Part shown: one piece after another, positions 41,383 to 50,465 of the stretch | Layout: every line of letters starts with the position of its first letter | Position numbering within the stretch: the first letter of the stretch is position 1 | Origin: Rubellimicrobium sp. CFH 75288 | GTDB lineage: Bacteria > Pseudomonadota > Alphaproteobacteria > Rhodobacterales > Rhodobacteraceae | Reading direction: 5' to 3' | Assembly (NCBI RefSeq): GCF_009904055.1 | Contig: NZ_WYDP01000005.1 | Location: forward strand, 62,001 to 126,000 | DNA length: 64,000 nt | Notes under the pieces: generated by a model | Told to the model about the DNA's origin: nothing | Databases searched by the model: none | Seen by the model: the letters and a program-made list of their open reading frames with translations, nothing else | Program-made: the position numbers and the translations under genes

Positions 41383-42032
41383 CGCGCCTCCTCGGCCTCC
41401 TCCTCGATCATGTAGGGCTGCAGGCGCATGATCTGCACCCACAGGAACAGCATCAGCGCGGCCGGAAAGGCAAAGGTCTCGAGCGTCACCCACAGCTCGG
41501 TGCTCTGGGTGCGCCAGATCGCCTCGTTGGCGACGGCCAGCGCGACGAACACGGCCGCCAGGCGCCGGGTCAGGATCATCCAGCCCTCGTGCCGCATGGG
41601 AAGCATCTCTCCCATCACCCATTCGAGGGTGGAGCGGCCCCACAGAAGCCCCGCCCCCAGAAGCGCGGCCAGCGTGCCGTAGACGATCGTCGTCTTCATC
41701 TTGAAGAAGCTCTCGTCGTTGAACCAGGCGGTCAGCGCGCCGAACAGCACCACCATCGCCGCGGTGAAGACCTGCATCCGCCCCAGCCGCCCGGTCAGGC
41801 GCCACAGCACCGCCATGGCCAGCAGCAGGACGGGCACGAAGGCCAGCGTGGCGACGATGAAGCCGGAATATTCCGTGCCGCCCAGGACAAAGGTGTCGTC
41901 CTTGATCCGCATGTAGAGCAGGAAGAACAGGATCGTCGGCCCCAGTTCCAGCGCCTGACGCAACCACGGGTTGACAGGCGGGCGGACGCCTTGCTCGCGG
42001 GGACGAAGATCGGTGGGGGGCTTGGAATCCAT
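41379..42032 (-). CDS. yciB: Inner membrane-spanning protein YciB (septation protein A)
   Basis: Polytopic membrane protein of 217 residues with about five or six helices. Family segments: LELGPTILFFLLY near residue 30, and the later MKTTIVYGTLAALLGAGL and NEAIWRTQSTELWVTLE. The family has been linked to cell division and envelope upkeep. The ATG was placed at MDSKPPTDL. It is divergent from the MgtC-like gene. Confidence 0.9.
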   Translation of the reverse strand: MDSKPPTDLRPREQGVRPPVNPWLRQALELGPTILFFLLYMRIKDDTFVLGGTEYSGFIVATLAFVPVLLLAMAVLWRLTGRLGRMQVFTAAMVVLFGALTAWFNDESFFKMKTTIVYGTLAALLGAGLLWGRSTLEWVMGEMLPMRHEGWMILTRRLAAVFVALAVANEAIWRTQSTELWVTLETFAFPAALMLFLWVQIMRLQPYMIEEEAEEAR

Positions 42033-42096
42033 GACGCTTTCGTGACACTCCACGGCAGGGACGAAGCGTGCCATCCCCAACCCGGATCGGAGCCAG

Positions 42097-42579
42097 ATGC
42101 AAGACACGATCGCCGGAGACCTCTACGGTTTCGACGCGGTGCCCTTCGACGTCACCCTGCTGCGCCTCGTCTCCGCGGTGGTGCTGGGCGCCTGCGTGGG
42201 GTTCGAGCGGGAATGGCGGGCCAAGCCCGCAGGCATCAAGACCCATGTCCTCGTCAGCCTGGCGGCGTGCCTGTTCATCCTGGTGGGCCGGGAACTCGCG
42301 CTGATCGACTATGGCGGCGGAGAGGTGCGCATCCAGCCCTTCGGCCTGATCGAGGCGGTGACGGCCGGCGTGGCCTTTCTAGCGGCGGGGCTGATCTTCC
42401 GGGCGGACGGACGGGTGCAGAACGTGACCACCGGCGCCTCGCTCTGGCTGGCCGGGGCGATCGGGCTGGCCAGCGGGGCGGGCCAGGTGCCGCTCGCGGC
42501 GCTGGCGACGGCGCTGACGCTGTTCGTCCTGCTCGTCCTGCGGCTGTTCGACCGGCCGCACGCGCCCCGCAGCGACTAG
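42097..42579 (+). CDS. MgtC/SapB family membrane protein
   Basis: 160 residues, four to five membrane helices. Family motifs: LGACVGFEREWRAKPAGIKTH (the conserved cytoplasmic loop is visible from GFEREW), and GVAFLAAGLIF followed by GLTTGASLW-like VTTGASLW. Homologues are tied to magnesium limitation or virulence, but the molecular role is unsettled. It ends at a CTAG shared with ftsY. Confidence 0.88.
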   Translation: MQDTIAGDLYGFDAVPFDVTLLRLVSAVVLGACVGFEREWRAKPAGIKTHVLVSLAACLFILVGRELALIDYGGGEVRIQPFGLIEAVTAGVAFLAAGLIFRADGRVQNVTTGASLWLAGAIGLASGAGQVPLAALATALTLFVLLVLRLFDRPHAPRSD

Positions 42580-43691
42580 GCCGCCGCGAGATCCCCTCCG
42601 GTCAGGGCGCGGGCGAAATCCTCCGGGTCGAAGGGCTGGAGGTCGTCGATCCCCTCGCCCACGCCGATCGCGTGGATGGGCAGCCCGAAGCGGTCGGCCA
42701 GCGCGACCAGGACGCCGCCCTTGGCCGTCCCGTCGAGCTTGGTCATCACGAGGCCGGTCACGTCCGCCATGCGCCGGAAGGTCTCGACCTGGCTCAGCGC
42801 GTTCTGCCCCGTCGTGGCATCGAGCACCAGAAGCGTGTTGTGCGGGGCCGAGGGGTCCTTCTTGCGGATCACGCGCACGATCTTGGCCAGTTCCTCCATC
42901 AGGTCGGCCCGGTTCTGCAGCCGCCCGGCCGTGTCGATCAGCAGAAGGTCCGCCCCGTCCCGTCCCGCCCGCTCCATCGCCTCGAAGGCGAGGCTGGCGG
43001 GGTCCGAGCCCTGCGGCGCGGTCAGCACCGGCACCCCGGCGCGCTCTCCCCAGACCTGGAGCTGCTCGACCGCGGCCGCACGGAACGTGTCGCCGGCGGC
43101 GATCACGACCGACTTGCCGGCGGCCCGGAACTGCGCGGCGAGCTTGCCGATCGTCGTGGTCTTGCCGGAGCCGTTGACGCCCACGACCAGAACCACCTGC
43201 GGCCGGCGCGGAAACAGGGGCATGGGGCGCGCCACGCCCTCCATGATCCGCGCCACCTCGGCCGCGATCAGGCCCTTGATCTCGGGCACCGACAGGCGCC
43301 GGCCCATGCGCCCCTCGGCCAGGTTGGCGACGACGCGCTGCGCCGTCTCCACCCCCATGTCGGAGGCCACGAGCAGGTCCTCGATCTCCTCGAGCATGGC
43401 GTCGTCCAGCACCCGGCGCGGCAGGTCCGCCTCGGCAGGCCGGCCGAACAGCCGCCCCAGCAGACCCCGCCCGGTCGGGGCGGAGGCGTCAGGGCCGGAG
43501 GGCGGGAGAGCGTCAGGGCCGGAGGCTGCGGCGGACGACGCGGCAGATCTGACAGCAGCTGGCGGGGCACCGGCCCCCGCCGCCGCCTCGGGCGAGGGGA
43601 GCGGGGCCTCTCCCACGATGTCGTTCAGCCCTTCCTCCAGCCGGGACGAGGACTTGAACAGGCGCTCCCTGAGCTTACCGAAGAAGGACAT
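42576..43691 (-). CDS. ftsY: Signal recognition particle receptor FtsY
   Basis: GTPase that docks SRP-ribosome complexes at the membrane; 371 residues. A Pro/Ala-rich N-terminal A region (~30-90) precedes the helical N domain and the G domain. GTPase motifs: GVNGSGKTTTIGKLA from residue 171, DTAGRL, and TKLDGTAKGG. The A region contains a 24-base tandem repeat in DNA. It is transcribed away from the AlkB-like gene. Confidence 0.97.
   Translation of the reverse strand: MSFFGKLRERLFKSSSRLEEGLNDIVGEAPLPSPEAAAGAGAPPAAVRSAASSAAASGPDALPPSGPDASAPTGRGLLGRLFGRPAEADLPRRVLDDAMLEEIEDLLVASDMGVETAQRVVANLAEGRMGRRLSVPEIKGLIAAEVARIMEGVARPMPLFPRRPQVVLVVGVNGSGKTTTIGKLAAQFRAAGKSVVIAAGDTFRAAAVEQLQVWGERAGVPVLTAPQGSDPASLAFEAMERAGRDGADLLLIDTAGRLQNRADLMEELAKIVRVIRKKDPSAPHNTLLVLDATTGQNALSQVETFRRMADVTGLVMTKLDGTAKGGVLVALADRFGLPIHAIGVGEGIDDLQPFDPEDFARALTGGDLAAA
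43486..43526. repeat. Two 17-base direct repeats in the ftsY A region
   Basis: GCGTCAGGGCCGGAGGC occurs twice with a 24-base period, in frame, encoding a repeated SGPDA peptide in the low-complexity linker. It looks like a recent slippage duplication. Confidence 0.75.
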
Positions 43692-43782
43692 GCGGCCTCC
43701 GCGTTGTGCGCCCTTGACCTAATGCCTCGGGGCGACGATGCAAAGCCGACGCGCCTGCCGCCCCGTCGTCTCCGGGAGATCC

Positions 43783-44808
43783 ATGGCCGCCTTCGCCGCC
43801 GCCACCCTCGGCCCCCTTGCCCTCGCGCTCGCGGGTGCCGTCTGGGGCGGTCCCTGGCCGTGGCTCGCGCTCGGAGCCATGACCCTTCTGGTCGCGGCGC
43901 TCGACCGCGTCCTGGCCGCGGCCCCTGCGGAGATGCCGGATGCGGAATATCCGGGGTCGGACGCGCTTCTGGCGGTGACGGCGCTCGGCGGGCTCGTCCT
44001 TCTGGGGCTGGTGGTCCGGGCGGCCGGCGGCGGAACGCTCTCCCCCCTGACGCTTGGCGCGCTCGTGCTGGCCGCCGGGCTCTGGCTCGGACAGGTCGGC
44101 AATGCCTGCGCCCACGAACTGATCCATCGGCCGCAACGCGCGCTCCGGCGGCTCGGCATCGCCCATTACGCGGCGCTTCTGTTCGGGCATCACGCCTCGG
44201 CTCACCCGCTGGTGCACCATGTCCACGTCGCCACGGACCGCGACCCGAACAGCGCGCCCCTCGGCCAGTCGTTCTGGCGGTTCGCAGGTCGGGCCTGGCG
44301 GGGGTCCTTCCGCGAGGGCTGGCGGGCCGAGAGCCGGCGGCTCGGGCGGGCCGGACGGGCGGCATGGCAGCATCCCTATGGCGGCTATGTCCTCGCGACC
44401 GTCTGCGCGGGGGCGCTCGCATGGCTTCTGGGAGGCGTTGCAGGCGTGGCGGTCTGGATGCTGATCGGCCTTCACGCCTCGGGCCAGCTTCTGCTGACCG
44501 ACTACGTGCAGCATTACGGCCTGCGACGCCGGACGCGCCCCGACGGCCGCCCCGAGCCGGTGGACGAGCGGCATTCATGGAACAGCCCCCATCGCGCCTC
44601 CTCCGCGCTGACCTTCAATGCACCGCGTCACTCGGACCATCATGCCCATCCGTCCCGCGCCTATCCCGTTCTCGCCCTGCCCTCGGACCGGGATGCGCCG
44701 CGTCTGCCGCGGAGCCTGCCGGTCATGGGAACGGTCGCGCTGATCCCGCCCCTCTGGCGGCGCATGATGGATCGTCGCGCCAGACGCTGGATGCTCCCGC
44801 AAGGGTGA
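43783..44808 (+). CDS. AlkB-like membrane di-iron hydroxylase
   Basis: Integral membrane non-haem di-iron protein; 341 residues. The histidine clusters of alkane hydroxylases are all present: HELIH (111-115), HHxxxH then HHxH (136-148) and HSDHH (283-287), together with the AlkB segment YVQHYGLRR. It is shorter than classic AlkB (~400). No rubredoxin or rubredoxin reductase gene is adjacent, so the electron donor and substrate (alkane, fatty acid or other lipid) are open. The second in-frame ATG, after GGGAG, was chosen. Confidence 0.87.
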   Translation: MAAFAAATLGPLALALAGAVWGGPWPWLALGAMTLLVAALDRVLAAAPAEMPDAEYPGSDALLAVTALGGLVLLGLVVRAAGGGTLSPLTLGALVLAAGLWLGQVGNACAHELIHRPQRALRRLGIAHYAALLFGHHASAHPLVHHVHVATDRDPNSAPLGQSFWRFAGRAWRGSFREGWRAESRRLGRAGRAAWQHPYGGYVLATVCAGALAWLLGGVAGVAVWMLIGLHASGQLLLTDYVQHYGLRRRTRPDGRPEPVDERHSWNSPHRASSALTFNAPRHSDHHAHPSRAYPVLALPSDRDAPRLPRSLPVMGTVALIPPLWRRMMDRRARRWMLPQG

Positions 44809-44844
44809 CTGGCGCAGCGGAGGCGACCCGCCTATGGTCGCCCC

Positions 44845-45255
44845 ATGCGCCCGATCCTTGTCGCCCTCCTCCTGGCTGCGCTGCCTGTCGCGGCCCAAGA
44901 CGGCCCCCTTACGGCCGAGGAGTTCGAATCGCTCGTCGAGGGACGCACGCTCACCTACGGTGCCGCAGGGTCGGATGCGTATGGGGTCGAGCACTACCAC
45001 CCCAACCGTCGCGTGACCTGGGCCTGGATCGGGGACGACCAGTGCCTGTCGGGCCGGTGGTATCAGCAAGGACCGAACGACGATCCGGCCATCTGCTTCG
45101 TCTACGACGACACGCCGTTCGAGACCCAGTGCTGGCAGGTGTTCCGCCAGGGCAACGGCCTGCGGGCGGTCTATCTGGGCGGCGGCGGACCCTCGGTCCT
45201 CTACGAACTGGTGGACCGGCCGGGCTCGCTGGTCTGCGGCGGAGTGGGCGTCTAG
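44845..45255 (+). CDS. Small exported protein with four cysteines
   Basis: Unknown function; 136 residues. A signal peptide (cleavage probably after VAA-Q near residue 18) leads to a ~118-residue mature domain with four cysteines (in DDQCL, AICF, TQCW and LVCGG), suggesting two disulfides in the periplasm. Aromatic and Gly residues recur in GVEHYHPNRRVTWAW and SGRWYQQ. The sequence is typical of secreted small beta proteins, but no family could be named. It may be cotranscribed with the AlkB-like gene (36 bases). Confidence 0.78.
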   Translation: MRPILVALLLAALPVAAQDGPLTAEEFESLVEGRTLTYGAAGSDAYGVEHYHPNRRVTWAWIGDDQCLSGRWYQQGPNDDPAICFVYDDTPFETQCWQVFRQGNGLRAVYLGGGGPSVLYELVDRPGSLVCGGVGV

Positions 45256-46859
45256 AGCAGGCTGCCCTGACCGGGCGAGGTCGCCTCGCGGCGGCGCGGG
45301 GCCTGACCGCGCGGCACGACGGACAGTCGGCCGTCGGCGAACTCGATCTCGAGAAGCGACTCGCGCGCGGCCGTCGCGGCGCTGGTCACCACCCGGTCGC
45401 CCGACCGCACCAGCGCAAAGCCGCGCGCCAGCGTCGCCCGGTGGCTCAGGGTCTCGTTGAGACGCGCCAGCGCGTCCAGGCGGGCGGCGCGACGCTCCAG
45501 GAGCGTGCGGACGAGACCGGGCATCAGGGAGTTCCCCACCCTGCCGAAGGACGTGCGGCTCAGGGCGATCTGGCGCCGCGCGGCGATGCCGAGCCGGGGA
45601 GCCAGCGCCGCCAGCCGCTCCGTGCGGCCCACGGTCCACCGGCCGGCGGCCAGGTCGAACCGGCCGGAGAGCACGGCCAGCCGGCGTGCCGCATCGGCGC
45701 CGTTGCGCTCCGCCGCCGGCTGCAGCGCCCGATCCGCCTCCTCCAGTCGGCGTCTGCCGTCGTGCAGGGCCCGGCGCAGGATCGCGGGACCCACGCGGGC
45801 CTCCCCGAGGCGCACGCGCCCCTTCGCCACCGCGCGGCGGAGCGCGGCCGGCAGCCGCTGCGCGAGCAGGTCGAGCCGCTGGCCGGCCGCGCCGAGAATC
45901 GCCTCGCCGCGCGGCAGGGCGCGGCCCAGATCGCCCAGACGCTGCTGGCGCTGGCGGAGAGCCAGACGCAACCCGCGATGCAGCCGTCCGCCATGTCCCG
46001 CGATCCGCTCCGCGAGTTCCGCCCGGACGGGCACGGCGAGTTCGGCCGCCGCGGTGGGCGTCGGCGCCCTGAGGTCGGCCGCATGATCGATCAGCGTCGT
46101 GTCTGTCTCGTGTCCGACGGCCGAGATGACGGGGATGGCCGATTCCGCGACGGCGCGCACCACGGCCTCGTCGTTGAACCCCCACAGATCCTCGATGGAG
46201 CCTCCCCCGCGCGCGACGATGATGAGGTCCGGCCGCGGGATGCGCCCGCCCGGGGCGAGCGCGTTGAACCCGCGCACGGCCGCTGCCACCTCCGGCGCGC
46301 AGGTCGTGCCTTGCACGGCCACGGGCCAGACCAGCACCTCGCGCGGGAACCGGTCGCGCAGCCGGTGGAGGATGTCGCGGATCACGGCACCCTGCGGCGA
46401 GGTCACGACGCCGATGACCCGGGGCAGGAACGGGATGGGTCGCTTGCGGGCGACATCGAACAGGCCCTCGGCTGCCAGCTTGCGGCGACGCGCCTCGAGC
46501 TGGGCCATCAACGCGCCGGCCCCGGCGGGGATGACGTCCTCCACCACCATCTGGTAGCGCGACTGGGGCGGAAAGGTCGTCAGCCGTCCGATCGCCACGA
46601 CCTCCTGCCCCTCCTCGGGACGGGCCGTCAGGCGCGCGGCCTGCCCCTTCCAGCTCACGGCGGACAGGACCGCGTTGGCATCCTTGAGATCGAAGTAGAG
46701 ATGGCCCGAGGAGGCCCGTGTGACCCGGCCCACCTCGCCCCGGACACGGACAAAGGAGAAGCCTCCCTCCAGCGTCCGCCGGATCGCCTGCGCGAGGTCA
46801 GAGACCCGCCATTCCGGGACGTTGGCGCCGGTCTGCGGCTCGTCGTCGAGAAGGGTCAT
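45252..46859 (-). CDS. xseA: Exodeoxyribonuclease VII large subunit
   Basis: Catalytic subunit of a single-strand-specific nuclease used in repair; 535 residues. The N-terminal OB domain reads FVRVRGEVGRVTRASSGHLY. The catalytic core holds GVVTSPQGAVIRDI, IIVARGGGSIEDLWGFNDE and SAVGHETDTTLID. A long helical C-terminus follows. The small subunit xseB is not here. It is divergent from purD. Confidence 0.96.
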   Translation of the reverse strand: MTLLDDEPQTGANVPEWRVSDLAQAIRRTLEGGFSFVRVRGEVGRVTRASSGHLYFDLKDANAVLSAVSWKGQAARLTARPEEGQEVVAIGRLTTFPPQSRYQMVVEDVIPAGAGALMAQLEARRRKLAAEGLFDVARKRPIPFLPRVIGVVTSPQGAVIRDILHRLRDRFPREVLVWPVAVQGTTCAPEVAAAVRGFNALAPGGRIPRPDLIIVARGGGSIEDLWGFNDEAVVRAVAESAIPVISAVGHETDTTLIDHAADLRAPTPTAAAELAVPVRAELAERIAGHGGRLHRGLRLALRQRQQRLGDLGRALPRGEAILGAAGQRLDLLAQRLPAALRRAVAKGRVRLGEARVGPAILRRALHDGRRRLEEADRALQPAAERNGADAARRLAVLSGRFDLAAGRWTVGRTERLAALAPRLGIAARRQIALSRTSFGRVGNSLMPGLVRTLLERRAARLDALARLNETLSHRATLARGFALVRSGDRVVTSAATAARESLLEIEFADGRLSVVPRGQAPRRREATSPGQGSLL

Positions 46860-46951
46860 GGGCGCCTCGCCGCTTGTGGGGTGCGGACCGGCACCCTAGA
46901 ACGCGCGGCGACGGGGGCCAAGCCGGTCCCGCGGCAGCAGGAGTGGCGCGG

Positions 46952-48211
46952 ATGAACATCCTGATCCTCGGCGGCGGCGGGCGGGAACATGCGCTGGCCT
47001 GGGCGGTCAAGCAGAACCCCAAATGCGACCGGCTGATCGTGGCGCCCGGCAATCCCGGCATCGCCGCGATCGCCGAATGCGCCGCGATCGACCCCCTGGA
47101 CGGGGATGCGGTGGCGGAATTCTGCCACGAGGCCGCGGTGGACCTGGTGATCGTGGGCCCGGAAGCGCCCCTTGCGGCCGGCATCGGCGACCGGTTGCGC
47201 GCCGCAGGGCTGGCCGTCTTCGGACCCTCGGCCGAAGCGGCACGGCTCGAATCGTCCAAGGCCTTTGCCAAGGCGATCTGCGACGCCTGCGGAGCGCCCA
47301 CCGCTGCCTGGGCCGCCTTCGACAGGCTGGACGCGGCGCTCGCCCATGTGCGGGCGGAGGGCGCGCCCATCGTGGTCAAGGCGGACGGGCTCGCCGCCGG
47401 CAAGGGTGTGACGGTCGCCGCCACGCTGGACCAGGCGGAGGCCGCGCTGGAGAGCGCCTTTTCCGCCGAAGCTGCCCGCGTCGTCATCGAAAAGGTCCTG
47501 CCCGGCGAGGAGGCATCGTTCTTCGTGCTGTGCGACGGCACCGACATCCTTCCCATCGGCACCGCCCAAGACCACAAGCGCGTGGGCGAGGGCGATGTCG
47601 GCCCCAACACGGGGGGCATGGGGGCCTATTCCCCCGCACCGCTACTGACCGACGACGTTCAGCGGCGCGCGCTCGCCACCATCATCGAGCCCACCTTGCG
47701 CGAGATGGCCCGACGCGGCACCCCCTTCCAGGGGGTCCTCTATGCGGGTCTGATGGTCGAGGACGGCATGCCCCGTCTGGTCGAATACAATGTCCGCTTC
47801 GGCGATCCGGAGGCGCAGGTGCTGGCCATGCGGCTGGGGGGACAGATGCTGGACCTGATCCAGGCGACGGCCGAAGGGCGGCTGCGGGACGTCACCGTCA
47901 CCTGGGCCGATGACCACGCCCTGACGGTGGTGCTGGCGGCGCGCGGCTATCCCGGACAGCCGCAGGCGGGAGGACCGATCCGGGGGCTGGATCGCCTGCC
48001 GGAGACGTCCGCTCAGATGGTGTTCCATGCCGGTACCGCCCTGCGCGACGAAAGGCTGGTGGCGGCGGGGGGCCGGGTTCTCTGCGCCACGGGCCGCGGC
48101 ACCACCCTGCAAGAGGCGCGCGACCGCGCCTATGCGCTAGTGGATGCGATCGAGGCGCCTGACCTGTTCTGCCGGCGCGACATCGGCTGGCGCGCCCTGG
48201 GACGACCCTGA
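46952..48211 (+). CDS. purD: Phosphoribosylamine--glycine ligase
   Basis: ATP-grasp enzyme of step two in purine synthesis; 419 residues. Motifs: ILILGGGGREHALAW at the start, GPEAPLAAGI, KADGLAAGKGVTVA, and GPNTGGMGAYSPAP. AGGAG lies 8 bases upstream of the ATG. Confidence 0.97.
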   Translation: MNILILGGGGREHALAWAVKQNPKCDRLIVAPGNPGIAAIAECAAIDPLDGDAVAEFCHEAAVDLVIVGPEAPLAAGIGDRLRAAGLAVFGPSAEAARLESSKAFAKAICDACGAPTAAWAAFDRLDAALAHVRAEGAPIVVKADGLAAGKGVTVAATLDQAEAALESAFSAEAARVVIEKVLPGEEASFFVLCDGTDILPIGTAQDHKRVGEGDVGPNTGGMGAYSPAPLLTDDVQRRALATIIEPTLREMARRGTPFQGVLYAGLMVEDGMPRLVEYNVRFGDPEAQVLAMRLGGQMLDLIQATAEGRLRDVTVTWADDHALTVVLAARGYPGQPQAGGPIRGLDRLPETSAQMVFHAGTALRDERLVAAGGRVLCATGRGTTLQEARDRAYALVDAIEAPDLFCRRDIGWRALGRP

Positions 48212-48219
48212 CAGGCGAA

Positions 48220-48247
48220 GGGCCCGCGGCCTGCACGGCACGGGCCC
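48220..48247. terminator. Bidirectional terminator hairpin between purD and rpmB
   Basis: GGGCCCG and CGGGCCC pair as a 7-bp stem around a 14-base loop in the 58-base gap between convergent genes. There is no U-run on either side. Confidence 0.5.
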
Positions 48248-48269
48248 CGACCACAGCGGCAGACCGGGA

Positions 48270-48557
48270 TCAGGCGGCCGGCTGGGCCTTGGCGATCTCC
48301 TTCTTGATCGCGAGCGCCTCAGGGGAGAGGTCCGCGTCGCGCGCCTTGGCCAGGAAGGCGTCCAGTCCCCCGCGATGATCCACCGACCGCAGGGCGTGGT
48401 TGGAGATGCGCAGCCGGAAGGTGCGGCCGAGGGTTTCGGAGGCGAGGGTGACTTCCTGAAGGTTGGGCAGGAAGCGACGCTTGGTCTTGTTGTTGGCGTG
48501 GGACACGCTGTGGCCCACCATCGGGCCCTTGCCGGTCAGTTCGCAGCGGCGCGACAT
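48270..48557 (-). CDS. rpmB: 50S ribosomal protein L28
   Basis: 95 residues, the usual alphaproteobacterial length. The opening [20 protein letters not shown] and the following [12 protein letters not shown] are diagnostic. AAGGA lies 8 bases before the ATG. It is a single gene, with its promoter in the 118-base gap upstream. Confidence 0.97.
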   Translation of the reverse strand: MSRRCELTGKGPMVGHSVSHANNKTKRRFLPNLQEVTLASETLGRTFRLRISNHALRSVDHRGGLDAFLAKARDADLSPEALAIKKEIAKAQPAA

Positions 48558-48675
48558 CGGTCTCGTCCTTTCAGGGGCCGCGAGGCTCCGCGGCGCGTCG
48601 TGGCTGGCGCAGGGGCGCCGGACATCAGAAGCCAGGCCCATAGTGGGATTCCACCCGGAGGTCAAGCAAGCGACC

Positions 48676-49491
48676 CTATCCCTCCGGTCCCTCGTCGCCA
48701 CGATGCGGGGCCAGGGTTGAGGCCCTCTCGCGCGCCCGTGCGGCCAGAGCGGGCCTGCGTTCCCCGGCCTGCCGGGCGAGACGCAGCCACCACCCGCGGG
48801 AGCTGCGCCGGGCTGCCCGGTGCGCGGCGAGGATCGGCTCGGCGCGCGCGGATCGCGCGCCTGCCTGCTCCTGCAGCAGGCGCATCCCGCCGGCGCCGCG
48901 CAGCACCCGGATCGCGGGATGACCTCCGAATCCGAGTCGTACCGGGCGCAGCGCCGGGAACCAGCCGAGGATGCGGGCGGCATGACACCGATCCTCGGGC
49001 ACGAAGGGATCAAAGACCAGAAGACCCCTCAGCCCGGGCACCGCCCTTGCACCCAGATGGCCGAGCGCCACGGGCCAGGACGCAGCCTCGGCCGGGTAGC
49101 GGCGGTCCCATGCCACCTCGAGCCCCGATTGCGGCGACACCGCGACCACCTGCCGCGCCCCGAGCGCCCGCGCCAGGCGCAACGCGCCATAGGCGCCCAT
49201 GGAGAAGCCCAGCATCTGCACCCGTCCCCCGTGCGGAGACCATCGCGACAAGGCGCCCTCGAGCGCTTCGGTCTCGTCGTTGAGGAACCAGTCGTTGGCT
49301 GCGGTGCGGATCGTCACCTGTCCGAAGCCCTGCCGGGCGAACGAGGTCGCATGCCACAGAGGGGCGAAGCCCTCCCGGCCCTCTTGCCGCCAGTCGAAGG
49401 TGACGATGGTCCGGTCGGAGCGGCCGGGAAACCAGGTGGCGCGCAGGCGCCGGCCCTCGAACAGCGTGACGGGCGCAGGCCGCTCTGCCAT
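48676..49491 (-). CDS. Alpha/beta hydrolase-fold protein
   Basis: 271 residues, substrate unknown. The nucleophile elbow is GFSMG with Ser97, preceded by the core strand VQMLGF. An Asp candidate lies in [16 protein letters not shown] and a late His in [11 protein letters not shown]. It is the last gene of the thioesterase-MATE-meaB operon, starting 5 bases after the meaB stop. Confidence 0.85.
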   Translation of the reverse strand: MAERPAPVTLFEGRRLRATWFPGRSDRTIVTFDWRQEGREGFAPLWHATSFARQGFGQVTIRTAANDWFLNDETEALEGALSRWSPHGGRVQMLGFSMGAYGALRLARALGARQVVAVSPQSGLEVAWDRRYPAEAASWPVALGHLGARAVPGLRGLLVFDPFVPEDRCHAARILGWFPALRPVRLGFGGHPAIRVLRGAGGMRLLQEQAGARSARAEPILAAHRAARRSSRGWWLRLARQAGERRPALAARARERASTLAPHRGDEGPEG

Positions 49492-49496
49492 CGGCC

Positions 49497-50465
49497 TCAC
49501 GACCCGAAGGCTCGCCGGGCCGCCTCGGCCGGCGACAGGCGACCCTCCTCCACCGCGGCCTGCAGACCGGGAAGCGCCTCGCGCAGACCCGGCGCGGCAA
49601 GGGCCCGCGAGAGGGCCAGCGCGCGCAGCTCCTCCTCGAACCACAGACGCCGCTGCACCCGCCGGCGTTCGGCCAGGGCACCCGTGTCGCGGCGCCAGAG
49701 CCAGAGCGCCCGGATGGCAGACCAGGCCTCGTCCAGTCCTTCGCCGCTCGTCGCGGAGACGGCCATCGCCCGGGGCCAGCCTTCGGGATCGTGCGGGCGC
49801 GGGCGCAACAGGCGCAGCGCAGCCGCGTAGTCGGCTGCCGCGCGTCGGGCCGCCTCGGGGTCCCGGTCGGCCTTGTTGACCAGGACAAGATCGGCTTCCT
49901 CCACGATCCCCCTCTTGGCGCCTTGCAGATCGTCTCCTCCGAGCGGCGCGAGAACGAGAACGAACACGTCGGTCATGGCGGCCACCTGCACCTCGGACTG
50001 TCCCACTCCGACAGTCTCGACGAGCGTGACATCGTGGCCGGCGGCCTCGCAAAGCCGGATGGCTTCCCGCGTGCGACGCGCGACGCCGCCCGTCTCGCCA
50101 CCCGAGGGAGAGGGCCGCACGAAGGCCCGCGGGGCGCGTGCCAGCCGCTCCATCCGCGTCTTGTCCCCCAGGATGGAGCCCCCCGAGCGCGACGAGGAGG
50201 GGTCGATGGCCAGGACGGCCACCCGGTGTCCTTCGGCGACGAGCCGCAGGCCGAGCGCCTCGATCAGCGTGCTCTTGCCCGCCCCCGGTGTCCCCGTCAG
50301 GCCCAGCCGCAGGGCATCGTCCCGTTCGGGCAGGGCGGACAGCAGCCTTTCCGCCGCGCGGCGATGGTCCGGCCGAGACGACTCGGCCAACGTGATCGCC
50401 CGGGCCAGCGCCCGACGGTCGCCGCGGACCAGCGCCTCGGCCAGATCCTCGCCGGGACCGCTCAT
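49497..50465 (-). CDS. meaB: Methylmalonyl-CoA mutase-associated GTPase MeaB
   Basis: G3E-family chaperone that protects and reloads B12-dependent methylmalonyl-CoA mutase; 322 residues. P-loop GTPGAGKS at 58-65, followed by VLAIDPSSSRSGGSILGDKTRM (seen in part as AIDPSSS and GDKTRM), VETVGVGQSE, and VNKAD. No mutase gene is in the window. The ATG overlaps the MATE gene stop. Confidence 0.93.
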   Translation of the reverse strand: MSGPGEDLAEALVRGDRRALARAITLAESSRPDHRRAAERLLSALPERDDALRLGLTGTPGAGKSTLIEALGLRLVAEGHRVAVLAIDPSSSRSGGSILGDKTRMERLARAPRAFVRPSPSGGETGGVARRTREAIRLCEAAGHDVTLVETVGVGQSEVQVAAMTDVFVLVLAPLGGDDLQGAKRGIVEEADLVLVNKADRDPEAARRAAADYAAALRLLRPRPHDPEGWPRAMAVSATSGEGLDEAWSAIRALWLWRRDTGALAERRRVQRRLWFEEELRALALSRALAAPGLREALPGLQAAVEEGRLSPAEAARRAFGS

